A stretch of DNA of 64,000 nucleotides from Actinokineospora terrae (GCF_900111175.1 NZ_FOGI01000003.1:1-64000); one strand, 5' to 3'. Numbered from the stretch's first letter, positions 54,441-63,520 are shown. Made by a program: numbers and translations. The notes: a model not told the origin generated them from the sequence alone.

Positions 54441-55316
54441 TCAGCCTGCCGCCAGTGCTGCCGCACCGACCATGCCCGCCTCGTCCCCGCGTTGCGCGCG
54501 CACCACTCGCGCCACCGGCCGATGCCCGGCGCCGGTCATCACCTCGCGGTACCGGTCGACCGCCCTGTCCAGGAACAGGTCGGCCGACCCGGAGACGCCG
54601 CCGCCGATGACCACCACTTCCGGGTCGTAGACGTCGGCGACCAGCGCGAGTCCGTCGCCGAGCCAGTGGGCCATCTCGTGCACGGCGGCCAGGGCGAGCG
54701 GGTCACCGGCGCGGGCGGCCCGCGCGACCTCGCGGCCGGTCGACTCGGCGGCGCCCATGTCCCGCGCGGTGGCGGCCAGGGCGGTGCCCGAGCAGTACCG
54801 CTCCCAGCACCCCCGCTTGCCGCACGGACACTCCCGGCCATCGGGGACCAGCCGCAGGTGGCCGAGTTCCGGGGCGACGCCGAACGCGCCCCGGTAGACC
54901 ACGCCGTCGATCAGCAGGGCCGCGCCGATGCCGGTCCCGAGCGCGATGAGGAGACCGACCCGGGCGTCGCGCAGGCCGCCGAACCGGTGCTCGGCCACCG
55001 CGGCGGCGTTCGCGTCGTGCTCCAGGACGACCGGCAGCCCGATCCGCTCCGACAGCCGATCGGCCACCGCGATGCCCCGCCACGGCAGGTGCGGCGCGAA
55101 CATGACGGTCCTGCGGTCGGACGCGACGAACCCGGCGACCGCGAGCCCCACGGCGGTCACCGCGTGCTCGGCCCGGAGTTCCTCGACCACCCGGCAGATC
55201 TCGTCGTCCACGTCTTTCCGGCTGGACCCGCGCGCCGTGGCCAACACCGTGCCCGCTTCGTCCACCGCTGCCGCGCGAACGCTGGTCCCGCCGACATCAA
55301 CCCCGATCGTCGTCAC
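54441..55316 (-). CDS. ROK-family sugar kinase, probable glucokinase
   Basis: The 291-residue kinase has the ATP phosphate loop GVDVGGTSVRAA, the catalytic LEHDANAAAVAEH, LGTGIGAALLIDG, the ROK sequence GHLRLVPDGRECPCGKRGCWERYCSG with zinc-binding His and three cysteines, and VVIGGGVSGS. The set and the context (beside the ArsA/SRPBCC/AMP-ligase block) resemble Streptomyces glkA. Glucose is the likely substrate. GTG 55316 overlaps the upstream gene end by 20 bases. Its last 50 codons are duplicated just downstream. Confidence 0.9.
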   Translation of the reverse strand: MTTIGVDVGGTSVRAAAVDEAGTVLATARGSSRKDVDDEICRVVEELRAEHAVTAVGLAVAGFVASDRRTVMFAPHLPWRGIAVADRLSERIGLPVVLEHDANAAAVAEHRFGGLRDARVGLLIALGTGIGAALLIDGVVYRGAFGVAPELGHLRLVPDGRECPCGKRGCWERYCSGTALAATARDMGAAESTGREVARAARAGDPLALAAVHEMAHWLGDGLALVADVYDPEVVVIGGGVSGSADLFLDRAVDRYREVMTGAGHRPVARVVRAQRGDEAGMVGAAALAAG

Positions 55317-55659
55317 CGTCTGCTCCCGCCCGACGAACCGGAATCCGCTGCACCCGCCCGCTGGTCGGCGGCTCCGGCCGGAACCCCGGCATGTGCGGCT
55401 CCCCCGGCTCCCACCGATCCGCCAACACGGCCCGCAACAACGCCACCACATCGGCCACCCGCTCAACCCCCTTGGCCGCCAACTCATTCGGCTCGCCCCG
55501 CACCAACGCGATCACCGCGCATACCGGACAAGCCTCACACGGCGAAGTGCTGCTCTCCCCCGCCACCCGATCCAGCCACGGCCCCACCCGCTCCGCCGCA
55601 AGGGAAAGGAGCAAGGCAATCTCCTCCGCCAACCGCGTCCCGGGCTCCTGCTCGCTCAT
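55297..55659 (-). CDS. Conserved protein with a CxxC motif
   Basis: The 120-residue protein has a helical N-terminus (EEIALLLSLAAERVGPWLDRVAG), a CEACPVC motif likely to bind metal, and VIALVRGEPNELAAKGVERVADVVALLRAVLADRW. It occurs at the place of Rv2183c in the mycobacterial order. Function unknown. It overlaps the start of the ROK gene by 20 bases and follows the ArsA-like gene by 28 bases, so all are probably one operon. Confidence 0.78.
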   Translation of the reverse strand: MSEQEPGTRLAEEIALLLSLAAERVGPWLDRVAGESSTSPCEACPVCAVIALVRGEPNELAAKGVERVADVVALLRAVLADRWEPGEPHMPGFRPEPPTSGRVQRIPVRRAGADGDDDRG

Positions 55660-55687
55660 CGGAGTACCAAGCCAGTGTGCAACGCGG

Positions 55688-56821
55688 TCATGGGTGCTCC
55701 GGGGCGAAGCGGACGAGGAGGCCGGTGGGGTCGGATTCGGCGACGGTGATGGTGTGGGGGTGGAGGAGGGCGGGGAGGGCTATCAGCCTGCGGACGCCGT
55801 CGATGGTGATGGCCAGGTCGTCGCCGATGCGGGCCAGGTCGAGGGTGGCGGTTTCCGGCAGGGGCAGGGTGAGGCGGAGGAGGTGGTCCGGGCCATCGGG
55901 GGTGATCGACAGCAGCGGTGGGCCGGGCGGGCGGATGGTGAGTGGGTCTTTGTCGCCGTAGAGGTGGGTGGCGAGGTCCAGCAGGGCGGTGGTGCCGACG
56001 GGTTCGTGGGCCAGGTGTTCCACCAGGTGCAGCGGGACCGAGCCCGTGTCCAGATCGGACAGCACAGCGTCCTGTTCGGACCGGCGCGCCCGCAGCCACG
56101 CCGCGGCGGGCCCCTGCCACCGGCGGGCGCGCGGCACGAGCCGGTTCGCGATCAGGGCGTCGACGTGGATGTCGCGCAGTGCGAGGGCGGCCAGGGTGCG
56201 ACGGGTCTCGGCGGCCACCAGGCGTTCCGGGGTGAACACGAGCCGGACGCCGGTCGTGGCGGGGTCGGTGAGCAGGGACCGCAGGTCGGCCAGGTGCGCG
56301 GCGAGGTCCGCGGCCATGGCGGCGACAGCGCGCAGATCGGCGACCAGGCGGACGCGGGCGCGGTCCAGGTAGGCCGCGATGGCCTCGGGCAGGGCGAGCA
56401 GCCGCAGGGTTTCCGCGGTGGGTCCGCAGTCGACGACCACCACGTCCCACTCACCGGTGCGCGCGAGCCGTGCCACCTCGGTGAGGGCGAGCATCTCGTC
56501 GACTCCGGGGAGGACGGTCAGTTCCTCGGCGTCCAACGCGGCCAGTCCCAGCCCGGCGGCGAACCGGCCGAGGTGCTCGCGCAACGCGGGCCACGAGTGG
56601 TCGACCAGGGTCCTGGCGTCGATGTGCGCGGCGTGCAGCGCGGTGTCCACTGGGGAGGGTCGCGGCCCGAGCGGCACGGCCAGCGCGTCGGCGAGGGAAT
56701 GCGCCGGGTCGGTGGAGACCACCAGCGTCCGCTGCCCGCGCCCGGCGAGCAGGGCGGCGGTGGCCGCGGCGAGGGTGGTCTTGCCGACCCCGCCCTTCCC
56801 GGTGAACAGCAGTACCCGCAC
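55688..56821 (-). CDS. ArsA/GET3-like P-loop ATPase (Rv2184c-like)
   Basis: The 377-residue ATPase starts RVLLFTGKGGVGKTTLAAATAALLAGRGQRTLVVSTDPAHSLADAL, with the deviant Walker A GKGGVGKT and the DPAHSL switch of the ArsA/Get3 class. VVVVDCGPTAETLRLLALP is Walker B. The C-terminal part carries a beta-rich ArsA-HSP20-like domain. There is no arsenite-pump context; the position and size equal Rv2184c. A role in protein or lipid handling is possible. GTG 56821 directly abuts the stop of the upstream SRPBCC gene. Confidence 0.9.
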   Translation of the reverse strand: MRVLLFTGKGGVGKTTLAAATAALLAGRGQRTLVVSTDPAHSLADALAVPLGPRPSPVDTALHAAHIDARTLVDHSWPALREHLGRFAAGLGLAALDAEELTVLPGVDEMLALTEVARLARTGEWDVVVVDCGPTAETLRLLALPEAIAAYLDRARVRLVADLRAVAAMAADLAAHLADLRSLLTDPATTGVRLVFTPERLVAAETRRTLAALALRDIHVDALIANRLVPRARRWQGPAAAWLRARRSEQDAVLSDLDTGSVPLHLVEHLAHEPVGTTALLDLATHLYGDKDPLTIRPPGPPLLSITPDGPDHLLRLTLPLPETATLDLARIGDDLAITIDGVRRLIALPALLHPHTITVAESDPTGLLVRFAPEHP

Positions 56822-57259
56822 TCAGCCCTGCTCGACGCGGCGCTTGAGCTCCTTGAGCGCGGTATCCATGATCATCTTCTCCGCCTTGCGCCGGAACAGG
56901 CCGATCATCGGGACCGCGAGCTGCACGGACAGGGTGTAGGTGACCGTGGTCCGCCCCCCGTCCGGGGTCAGCGCGTACCGCCCCTTCTGCGACCGCTGCA
57001 TCTGCCCCTTCACCAGCGACCAGTCCACCACCAGCCCGTCAGCGGACCACTGGTAGGCCAACGTGTAGGTGTCCTTGAACGGCCCGGACTCCAACGTGAA
57101 CGCGACCTGCTCGGCCCGCCCATCAGCGCCCGCGGCCACGACCTCGGCCGTGGTGAACGCCTTCGCCCACTCCGGGTACGCCGGAAAGTCCGCGATCACC
57201 GCCATAACCCTCTCCGGCGGCGCCTCGACAACAATCGACTGCGTGGACTCATCGGCCAT
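56822..57259 (-). CDS. SRPBCC-family (START-like) protein, Rv2185c-like
   Basis: The 145-residue protein has the SRPBCC helix-grip pattern (STQSIVVEAPPERVMAVIADFPAYPEWAKAFTTAEV, YTLAYQWSADGLVVDWSLVKG) and an amphipathic C-terminal helix (IMDTALKELKRRVEQG). Such folds hold lipids or polyketides. It is directly upstream of the ArsA-like gene, as in the Rv2185c-Rv2184c pair. The promoter must lie in the C-rich spacer upstream. Confidence 0.88.
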   Translation of the reverse strand: MADESTQSIVVEAPPERVMAVIADFPAYPEWAKAFTTAEVVAAGADGRAEQVAFTLESGPFKDTYTLAYQWSADGLVVDWSLVKGQMQRSQKGRYALTPDGGRTTVTYTLSVQLAVPMIGLFRRKAEKMIMDTALKELKRRVEQG

Positions 57260-57689
57260 GCCCGGCAGGCTACCCGGTACCCCACCCCGGCCCTACCCCA
57301 ACGCACCGCAGCCCCACCCTTCCCCTCACCCCAACGAACACCCCCACCACCGGCGCCCTCCCCCCACTCCCCCAGGCTCAGCCCCACCGGCCCCTCAAGA
57401 TCAACTCCGCCCCGGGGACCCTCCCTCCCGGGCCCGGGGCCCCATCTCTGAACCTATCGCCACCGCCGACTTGTCAATAGCCCTCGACAGGCGGCTGTGA
57501 ATGGTTGAAGGGGATGTGGACAAGTGCCCGTGGCGAACACCAGCCAGGTAGACCCTCTGGTCAACGGATCCACTGGCCGACGCCCCCTGGAGCCATGGAA
57601 CTCAAACAGGACAGCGCCCGCCTCCACCCAGCACGAACAATCGCCGACTCGAAGCCACCGGTTCCAAGCCGGCCAAGACTCCGCAACGT
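57260..57689. other. C-rich non-coding spacer
   Basis: From 57260 to about 57460 the plus strand is strongly C-rich with few G-runs broken by short hairpins such as cccgggcccgggg near 57434. Beyond it to 57689 the sequence is less biased and holds no gene I can support. It should include the promoter of the SRPBCC-ArsA operon. Confidence 0.5.
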
Positions 57690-58106
57690 TGGCCCGCCAC
57701 CCGGCCCTCACAGACGTTGGCCCCAACACGCCCCTAAACAGCATTGCCCCACACGCGCCCCTCTTAGGCGTTGGCCAACCACGCGCCCCTCTACGACGTT
57801 GGCCGACAAGCGCTCCTCGGATCCGCTGGTGCCAAGCCGGCTCGATGGGGCGGACTTGTTTTGTGCGGGGGAACGGCACCCGTAGCGTCGCCCACGCGGC
57901 AGGGCCTGCTTTTCGGCCCCTGCTTTGCGGTTCTGCCCGGGTGCCGTAGGGGCCCCACGCAAAACAAGTTCGCCCCATCGAGCAAAGCTCGAAACTCGCG
58001 CCCGGGCCAATGCCGCAGGCGAGGTCTACCCGTCGACGCCGCAGGCGAGCACGAGAGCCGCCAGTCCCTCAACTCAAGATCAAACCCGCCAAAGCAGCCC
58101 CTATAC
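57690..58106 (+). repeat. Composite palindromic element, copy C
   Basis: About five 27 bp units (57690-57839) precede a 144 bp hairpin (57840-57983). Outer arms at 57840-57870 and 57953-57983 have two G-U and one C-A mispair. The inner helix at 57873-57882 and 57938-57947 is perfect over 10 bases. A conserved flank (57984-58106) shares gctcgaaactcgcgcc, ccgcaggcgagcacgagagc and actcaagatcaaac with copy A. It lies between the SRPBCC promoter region and an IS remnant. Confidence 0.88.
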
Positions 58107-58149
58107 ACAGAGAGCTATTCAGGGGATTCATCCGAGCCTTGCGTGATCC

Positions 58150-58737
58150 TTGACCATGGAGTCGGCGGCCCGCTTGAGAGAATTCGGTTACCACGCCAAA
58201 ACTCTCACACAAACGGACCACCGACTTGTTTCATGCCACCGGCCTGCGCCAGGACCAGGTGACCCGCCTCTTCGCGCGGCAATTCACCAGAGACATTGCA
58301 TGCCGATCTGCGATGGCCGCCGAGTCCAGGGTTGTTCACCTCGGCGGTGGCGCATCTGCGCAGGGACCGGATTCAGGTGGAGTTGGCTGAGATTCTCGGA
58401 GTGTCCCAATCGGCCGATCACCGCGATGAAACCGGTGCCGGCCAGGTCATTGGCTGAGTGCGTGCCCACCATCGACGAGTCGGATCCCCGGTCGACTTTG
58501 TACATACTCGGGCAAGCACCGCACGGTGTCAGACCCGTTACCGGGTAACCGACATGACACTCGTTGCCTGACCGACTCGGGTGCCCTCGACAGGGATGCG
58601 TCCCAGTGGATGGGCGACAAGGCCTATGCCGAAACGGGGGATCCTTAGCCCCAATCCGACTACCGGCGACCCCGAACACCTTCGCCGCCACCATCACAGC
58701 AGTGACCGGACTCTACTTTTATGCGCGCTCCGAATAA
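58150..58737 (+). pseudogene. Degraded IS5-family transposase
   Basis: Frame-shifted pieces of a DDE transposase are readable in order. They are LFHATG-type residues near 58230, VAHLRRDRIQVELAEILGVS near 58346, SLAECVPTIDESDPRSTLYI near 58450, GKHRT joined directly to SDPLPGNRHD, WMGDKAYA near 58609, and the terminal FAATITAVTGLYFYARSE before TAA 58735-58737. Part of the catalytic middle is deleted and several frames are used, so it is dead. I could not define inverted-repeat ends or target duplications. Confidence 0.82.
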
Positions 58738-58800
58738 CTCGTCGCCTACCAAGCAGCCTCGACAACCCAGCCGGAGCGAGCCACCACCCCGTGGACAACC

Positions 58801-59589
58801 TCACCACCGCAACACATAAGCCCGCCCAGTCCGCTGAAAGTGCCCCACATTGGCACACTCAGTCCACCCCACCCGCACCCGCGCCGCCAACGGCTGGTGC
58901 ACATGCCCAAAAACCGCCCACCGAGGCCGATGCTCCACAATAGCCCGCAACAACGCCCCAGACCCGATCTCCGCCCGCCGTGCCAGCACGTCATAAGTCA
59001 GCTCAGGCACATCAGGCGGCGCATGGCTGCACAAAACATCAACGGCCCCCAGTGCCGCCACCCCCGCGTCAAAATCTGCGGTAGTACGCAAATAAGGCCG
59101 AAACACAGACCCCCGCCGAGGCACGACCCCCGGCGGTAACAACGCACCCCCCACAAACCCGAACCGCAGCCCCCCGATATCCACGCTCTCCCCATCGAGC
59201 ACCCGCACCCCGTCCCCAACGAACTCAGGCCACAAAGCAGGCTGGTCGACATTGCCGGGCGTGGCAAACGTAGGCGCCGTCATGGCCGCGAAGAGTTCCT
59301 TGTACTGGCTGCGCACCGCCTCCTCGACAACCGCGGCGGCGTCGGTCAGGCCTTCCCAGAGGCTTCGGGCGTAGCCCGCGGCGGCGTCGTGTTTGCGTTC
59401 GCGGCGGAGTTGGGCGAAGACGGATACCCGGTCCGGGCCGAAGACGCGGCCCATGATGCCGCCGGAGTGGTCGTGGTAGTCGACGAAGTCGATGAGGTCG
59501 CCGAGGACGAGCAGGGCGTCGGCTCCCTCGCCCGCTCGCGCCAGCGCCTCGGCGTTGCCGTGCACATCGGACACCACATGGACCCGCAC
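58801..59589 (-). CDS. Calcineurin-like metallophosphoesterase
   Basis: The 262-residue enzyme has the full dimetal motif set: SDVHGN near residue 8, GDLIDF, GNVD, CSHAPP and GHVHQP. It is cytosolic, with no signal. The class includes nucleases, cAMP phosphodiesterases and protein phosphatases; which applies is unclear. It is the last gene before the IS remnant and shares the strand with the following SRPBCC gene, 10 bases apart. Confidence 0.92.
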   Translation of the reverse strand: MRVHVVSDVHGNAEALARAGEGADALLVLGDLIDFVDYHDHSGGIMGRVFGPDRVSVFAQLRRERKHDAAAGYARSLWEGLTDAAAVVEEAVRSQYKELFAAMTAPTFATPGNVDQPALWPEFVGDGVRVLDGESVDIGGLRFGFVGGALLPPGVVPRRGSVFRPYLRTTADFDAGVAALGAVDVLCSHAPPDVPELTYDVLARRAEIGSGALLRAIVEHRPRWAVFGHVHQPLAARVRVGWTECANVGHFQRTGRAYVLRW

Positions 59590-59599
59590 GGCGATCAGG

Positions 59600-59980
59600 T
59601 TACGCGGGGTCGGGGGCCACTCCGGGGGCCCGCCCTGCCTCCAGGGCCGACTTCAGGCCCAACGCCACCCGCTTGGCGGCGAGTTGGCGGCGGGTGCGCT
59701 CGGCGGCGAGGCGGCGCGGGGTGAGCGGGCCGGGGGTGTCGGCGCGCAGGAAGTAGTGCACGAGGGTGCCGTCGAGCACGGCCTCCAGCCAGACCTCCAT
59801 GGTGCCCACCAGCGCCCCGCGCACGGTCCAGCGCAGCCCCTCCGCGCCCCGGTCGGCGTATACGTCCAGGCGCAGGTCGGGCCAGAACCGGGGCCACGCG
59901 GCGCGGTCGGCGAACACCGCGGCCACCGCGGGCGGCGGCACGGCGAGGAACGTCTCGTCCACCACGTCGACTTGCGGCAC
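59600..59980 (-). CDS. SRPBCC-family polyketide-cyclase-like protein
   Basis: The 126-residue protein has a START-like fold (VPQVDVVDETFLAVPPPAVAAVFADRAAWPRFWPDL, GTMEVWLEAVLDGTLVHYFLRAD). GTG 59980 gives a standard length; upstream codons run into the divergent promoter region. It lies divergent from the fadD15-type ligase, as SRPBCC genes do in mycobacteria near fadD15, and may act on acyl or polyketide lipids. Confidence 0.85.
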   Translation of the reverse strand: MPQVDVVDETFLAVPPPAVAAVFADRAAWPRFWPDLRLDVYADRGAEGLRWTVRGALVGTMEVWLEAVLDGTLVHYFLRADTPGPLTPRRLAAERTRRQLAAKRVALGLKSALEAGRAPGVAPDPA

Positions 59981-60058
59981 CAGCGCAGCATGCCACGGTG
60001 GTCGTGGCGGGCGACCCACCACCCGCTACGGTCCAGCGCGGCGAGCCAGGAGGTCGGT

Positions 60059-61795
60059 GTGCGGGAGTACGGGGTGCCGAGGACGGCCGCGGTGACCGAC
60101 GCGGAGAACCTCACCGACATGGTCTGGTCGAACGCGGACCGCTTCCCGGACGCGGTCGCCGTGCGCAGGCGGCTGGACGGCGCCTGGGTCGACGTGACCG
60201 CGGCCGACTTCGCCGCGCACGTCCTCGCCGTCGCGAAAGGCCTGGTCGCGGCCGGTCTGGCGCCCGGTGACCGGGTCGCGCTGGTGTCGCGGACGCGCTA
60301 CGAGTGGACGCTGCTCGACTTCGCGATCTGGGCGGCGGGCTGCGTGACCGTCCCGGTGTACGAGACGTCCTCGGTCGAGCAGGTGACGTGGATCCTCGCC
60401 GACTCCGGCGCCAGGGCGGTGGTCGTGGAGACGGCGGCGCACCGGGCGGTGGTCGAGGGGGTCGTCGACCGGCTGCCCGAGGTCGACTGGATCTGGCAGC
60501 TCGACGGCTCCGCGGTCGACGAGCTCACCGGTCTCGGCGCGGGCCTGGCCGACGACGCGGTGCGCGCGCCCCTGGCCGCGGACGTCGCCACCCTCGTCTA
60601 CACCTCCGGCACCACCGGCCGCCCCAAGGGCGTGGTGCTGACCCACCGCAACCTGCTGGCCCAGGCCCGCGCCGACCTCGCCGCGTTCCCCACGCTGCTG
60701 CGGCCGGGCAACTCGATGCTGGTCTTCCTGCCGCTGGCGCACGTGTTCGCCCGCACGATCGCGCTGGCCTGCGTGCTCGGCCGCACGACGCTGGGGCACC
60801 TGCCGGACGTCAAGACCCTCACCGACGACCTGCGCTCGTTCCGGCCGACGTTCGTGGTCGCGGTGCCGCGGGTGTTCGAGAAGCTGCACGCCACGGCCAG
60901 GCAGCGCGCGGCGGCCAACGGGCTGGGGCAGGTGTTCGACGTGGCCGAGCGGGTCGCCGTCGAGTACAGCCGGGCCCCGGGGTCGCTGCTGCTGCTGGCC
61001 AAGCACGTCGTCGCCGACCGGCTGGTGCTCGCCAGGATCCGCGCGGCGCTCGGCGGCCGGTGCCGGGCGGCGATCTCCGGCGGGGCGCCGCTGGGCGAGC
61101 ACCTGGCGCACTTCTTCCGCGGCGCCGGGATCCCGGTGTACGAGGGGTACGGGCTGACCGAGACGGCGGCCGCGATCTGCGTCAACACCGAGGCCGCGAC
61201 CAGGGTCGGGACGGTCGGGCGGCCGGTCGCCGGTGCCACCGCGCGGGTGCTCGACGACGGCGAGGTCGTGCTGCGCGGGGACATGGTCTCGCCGGGGTAC
61301 TGGAACAACCCGGCGGCCACCTCCGACGCGCTGGTCGACGGCTGGCTGCACACCGGCGACCTCGGGGCCATCGACGACGACGGGTTCCTGCGGATCACCG
61401 GCCGCAAGAAGGAGATCATCGTGACCGCGGGCGGCAAGAACGTCGCCCCCGGTGTGCTGGAGGACGCGGTCCGCCGCCACCCGCTGGTGAGCCAGTGCCT
61501 GGTGGTCGGCGACCGGCAGCCCTACATCGCCGCGCTGATCACCCTCGACCACGACGAGCTCAACGCCCGCGGCTGGAGCCGCCTGTCCACCGACGACCCC
61601 GGTCTGCGCGCGGAGGTCCGCAAGGCCGTGGACGCGGCGAACGCGCTGGTGTCGCGCGCCGAGGGCATCCGCCGGTTCGTCCTGCTCCGCGACGACTTCA
61701 CCGAGTCCGCGGGCGAGGTGACCCCCAGCCTCAAACTGCGCCGCGAGGCCATCCTGAAGACCCGCGCGGCCGAGGTGACCACCCTCTACAGCTAG
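60059..61795 (+). CDS. fadD15: Long-chain fatty-acid CoA ligase (FadD15-like)
   Basis: The 578-residue AMP-forming ligase activates long-chain fatty acids. The adenylate motif is LVYTSGTTGRPKG, followed by LPLAHVFARTIALA, ISGGAPLGEHLAHFF, YEGYGLTETAA, the hinge GRKKEIIVTAGGKNVAPG and a late lysine region VTPSLKLRREAI. The GTG start gives VREYGVPRTAAVTDAENLTDM, which lines up with FadD15 of M. tuberculosis (Rv2187), the syntenic gene. It is monocistronic. Confidence 0.94.
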   Translation: MREYGVPRTAAVTDAENLTDMVWSNADRFPDAVAVRRRLDGAWVDVTAADFAAHVLAVAKGLVAAGLAPGDRVALVSRTRYEWTLLDFAIWAAGCVTVPVYETSSVEQVTWILADSGARAVVVETAAHRAVVEGVVDRLPEVDWIWQLDGSAVDELTGLGAGLADDAVRAPLAADVATLVYTSGTTGRPKGVVLTHRNLLAQARADLAAFPTLLRPGNSMLVFLPLAHVFARTIALACVLGRTTLGHLPDVKTLTDDLRSFRPTFVVAVPRVFEKLHATARQRAAANGLGQVFDVAERVAVEYSRAPGSLLLLAKHVVADRLVLARIRAALGGRCRAAISGGAPLGEHLAHFFRGAGIPVYEGYGLTETAAAICVNTEAATRVGTVGRPVAGATARVLDDGEVVLRGDMVSPGYWNNPAATSDALVDGWLHTGDLGAIDDDGFLRITGRKKEIIVTAGGKNVAPGVLEDAVRRHPLVSQCLVVGDRQPYIAALITLDHDELNARGWSRLSTDDPGLRAEVRKAVDAANALVSRAEGIRRFVLLRDDFTESAGEVTPSLKLRREAILKTRAAEVTTLYS

Positions 61796-61883
61796 CCCGG
61801 GTGTGCAGCCGTCGTGATCACCCGTGCACGGGTGGTTCCGGCCGGGCGCGGCGGCGGCGAGGGTTGGGGGCGAGGAGGTCGGG

Positions 61884-62219
61884 ATGGACGAGCATGACTT
61901 GGTCGGGCTGATCAGCGGTGAGCTGGGTGGTGGGTTCGCCGTCGACCCGGGGGCGTTGGCGCGGTACGGCAGGGAAGCCGACGCGGTGGCCGAGGGGGTG
62001 CGGCGCAGCGGGCGGGGGCTCGCCGAGGTCGACGGGACCGGGTTCGGGTGGATCGGGCGGGAGTCCGGGTTCGCCGACGCGGTGCGCGACTGCGCGGTCG
62101 ACCTGCGGGACCGGGTGCGCGACGCGGCCGACGACGTGGAGCGGCTGGGGATCGCGGTCACCAGGGCGGGCGCCGAGCACCGGCGGCAGGACCGCGACAA
62201 CGCGGCTCGGCTGGTGTAG
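61884..62219 (+). CDS. EspC/WXG100-like type VII secretion protein
   Basis: The 111-residue helical protein (DEHDLVGLISGELGGGFAVDPGALARYGREADAVAEGVRRSGRGLAEVDGTGFG) has the look of ESX-secretion-associated EspC-type proteins, with a paired helical hairpin and a WIG in place of the WXG turn. A good ggagg ribosome site precedes ATG 61884. Next is the CHAP-domain protein, 3 bases later, so it is probably its chaperone or co-secreted partner. No ESX core genes lie in the window. Confidence 0.75.
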   Translation: MDEHDLVGLISGELGGGFAVDPGALARYGREADAVAEGVRRSGRGLAEVDGTGFGWIGRESGFADAVRDCAVDLRDRVRDAADDVERLGIAVTRAGAEHRRQDRDNAARLV

Positions 62220-62222
62220 CCA

Positions 62223-63269
62223 ATGGACACACGACAGGTAGCGCGGCACTTCGCGGCCACGATCGTCGAGCACCGCAACCGGCTGGCGGGCAAGGCGGAG
62301 GACGCTTCCCGGGCGCAGCAAGCGTTTGCTTCCGTCCACACGGAACTGGCTGAGCACCGCGTGAAGCACCGGGACGACACGCACGCCCTGCTGGCGGACT
62401 GGGTCGGGCGGGACGCGGACGGCTTCTCGCGGCGTGCGGACCGTACTCGGTCGGCGTTGCGCGGGACTGGGGAGGCGGCGGGGAAGGCCGCTGGGATCAC
62501 GGCGGGGGCCGCTGAGGCGTTGGTCTCGGGGCATGGGGCTGTGGTGCGGTTGCTCGACGAGTACACCGAGCGGGCGGTGCGGGTCCTCGACGCCGGGTTG
62601 GCCGTGGGGCAGCGGCCTGCGTTGATGCGCGCGGTGGGGGAGGTCGCGGACCTGGTGCGGCAGTACACGGGTGAGTCGGCGAAGCAGGTCGCGGAGACGA
62701 AGGTGGCGCTGGCGGACGCGGCGCATCGGTTGCGGGCGTTGCATGAACCGCGCGAGAAGCCCAAGCGTGCTGGTTCGGGCAGTGCCGGCGGGTCGGGTGG
62801 TTCTGGGGGCTCGCGGGGTTCTGAGGACACGCGCGGTTCTGGGGGCTCGGGTGGTGCTGGGGGTGCGCATCGAGTCACCCAGGTGGCCGCGAGTCAGCTC
62901 GGGTACCACGAAGGCCCTGGCAACACGAACAAGTACGGTCCGGCCGCCCCGTGGTGCTCGTCGTTCGCCACCTGGGTCTGGCGGCGCGCGGGCGTGAACA
63001 TCCCACTGCTTCCCTTCACCGGCGCCGTTTTCACCTGGGGCAAGGAGAAGGGCCTGGCCTACCGCGACCTCAGCCGCGCGAGGCCCGGTGACGTGCTGCT
63101 GTTCGGCACCGGACCGCAGAACACGTCCACCAGCACCCACATCGGCATAGTCGAGAAAGTCAACGGCGACAAGGTGACCCTCATCGAGGGCAACGCGGGC
63201 GACTCAGTGGCCCGCCGCACGCATACCTTGTCCCACAGCACTTTCTACGGAGGCGTGCACCCGTCATGA
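62223..63269 (+). CDS. Type VII-style effector with C-terminal CHAP domain
   Basis: The 348-residue protein has a long helical N-terminal half like WXG/LXG secretion domains (residues 1-180, with VRQYTGESAKQVAETK). A Gly/Ser-rich linker follows (182-215), then a CHAP amidase/peptidase domain. The catalytic Cys245 lies in APWCSSFATWVWRRAG, His306 in TSTHIGIVEKV, with Glu322/Asn324 in IEGNAG. It should cleave peptidoglycan or a similar bond outside or in a target cell. The next gene overlaps its stop. No signal peptide is present, which fits export by a type VII system. No immunity gene is evident. Confidence 0.85.
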   Translation: MDTRQVARHFAATIVEHRNRLAGKAEDASRAQQAFASVHTELAEHRVKHRDDTHALLADWVGRDADGFSRRADRTRSALRGTGEAAGKAAGITAGAAEALVSGHGAVVRLLDEYTERAVRVLDAGLAVGQRPALMRAVGEVADLVRQYTGESAKQVAETKVALADAAHRLRALHEPREKPKRAGSGSAGGSGGSGGSRGSEDTRGSGGSGGAGGAHRVTQVAASQLGYHEGPGNTNKYGPAAPWCSSFATWVWRRAGVNIPLLPFTGAVFTWGKEKGLAYRDLSRARPGDVLLFGTGPQNTSTSTHIGIVEKVNGDKVTLIEGNAGDSVARRTHTLSHSTFYGGVHPS

Positions 63270-63520
63270 CCACCACGGCCACCGCCCGCGCCCACGGCGT
63301 GGAAGCCACCGTCCACCCCGGCGGCATCCTGTCCTCGTTGTCCATCACCACCTCCGCCCTCCGCCGCCCCGACCTGGCCACCCTGATTTTCACGGTCGTC
63401 GACCAGGCCACCGCCGAGGCCAACCACCGAATCCACCACCTCCTCAACGGCGTGGACCCAACCCTCCTGGGCCTCCCCGCCACCGAACCCCCCACCCCAC
63501 AAACCTGGCGCGTCCAATGA
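63266..63520 (+). CDS. Small YbaB-like protein (first copy)
   Basis: The 84-residue protein (TTTATARAHGVEATVHPGGILSSLSITTSALRRPDLATLIFTVVDQATAEANHRIHHLL) has the beta-strand then helix layout of YbaB/EbfC nucleoid-associated proteins. It overlaps both neighbours (ATGA with the CHAP gene, ATGA with the next). YbaB-like pairs often sit beside type VII secreted genes in actinomycetes. DNA binding is inferred only from the fold. Confidence 0.75.
   Translation: MTTTATARAHGVEATVHPGGILSSLSITTSALRRPDLATLIFTVVDQATAEANHRIHHLLNGVDPTLLGLPATEPPTPQTWRVQ

Noticed and set aside
57708..58010. Minus-strand protein across hairpin copy C
   Set aside because: Same reason: it is the translation of a palindromic repeat, with no ribosome site and no domain.
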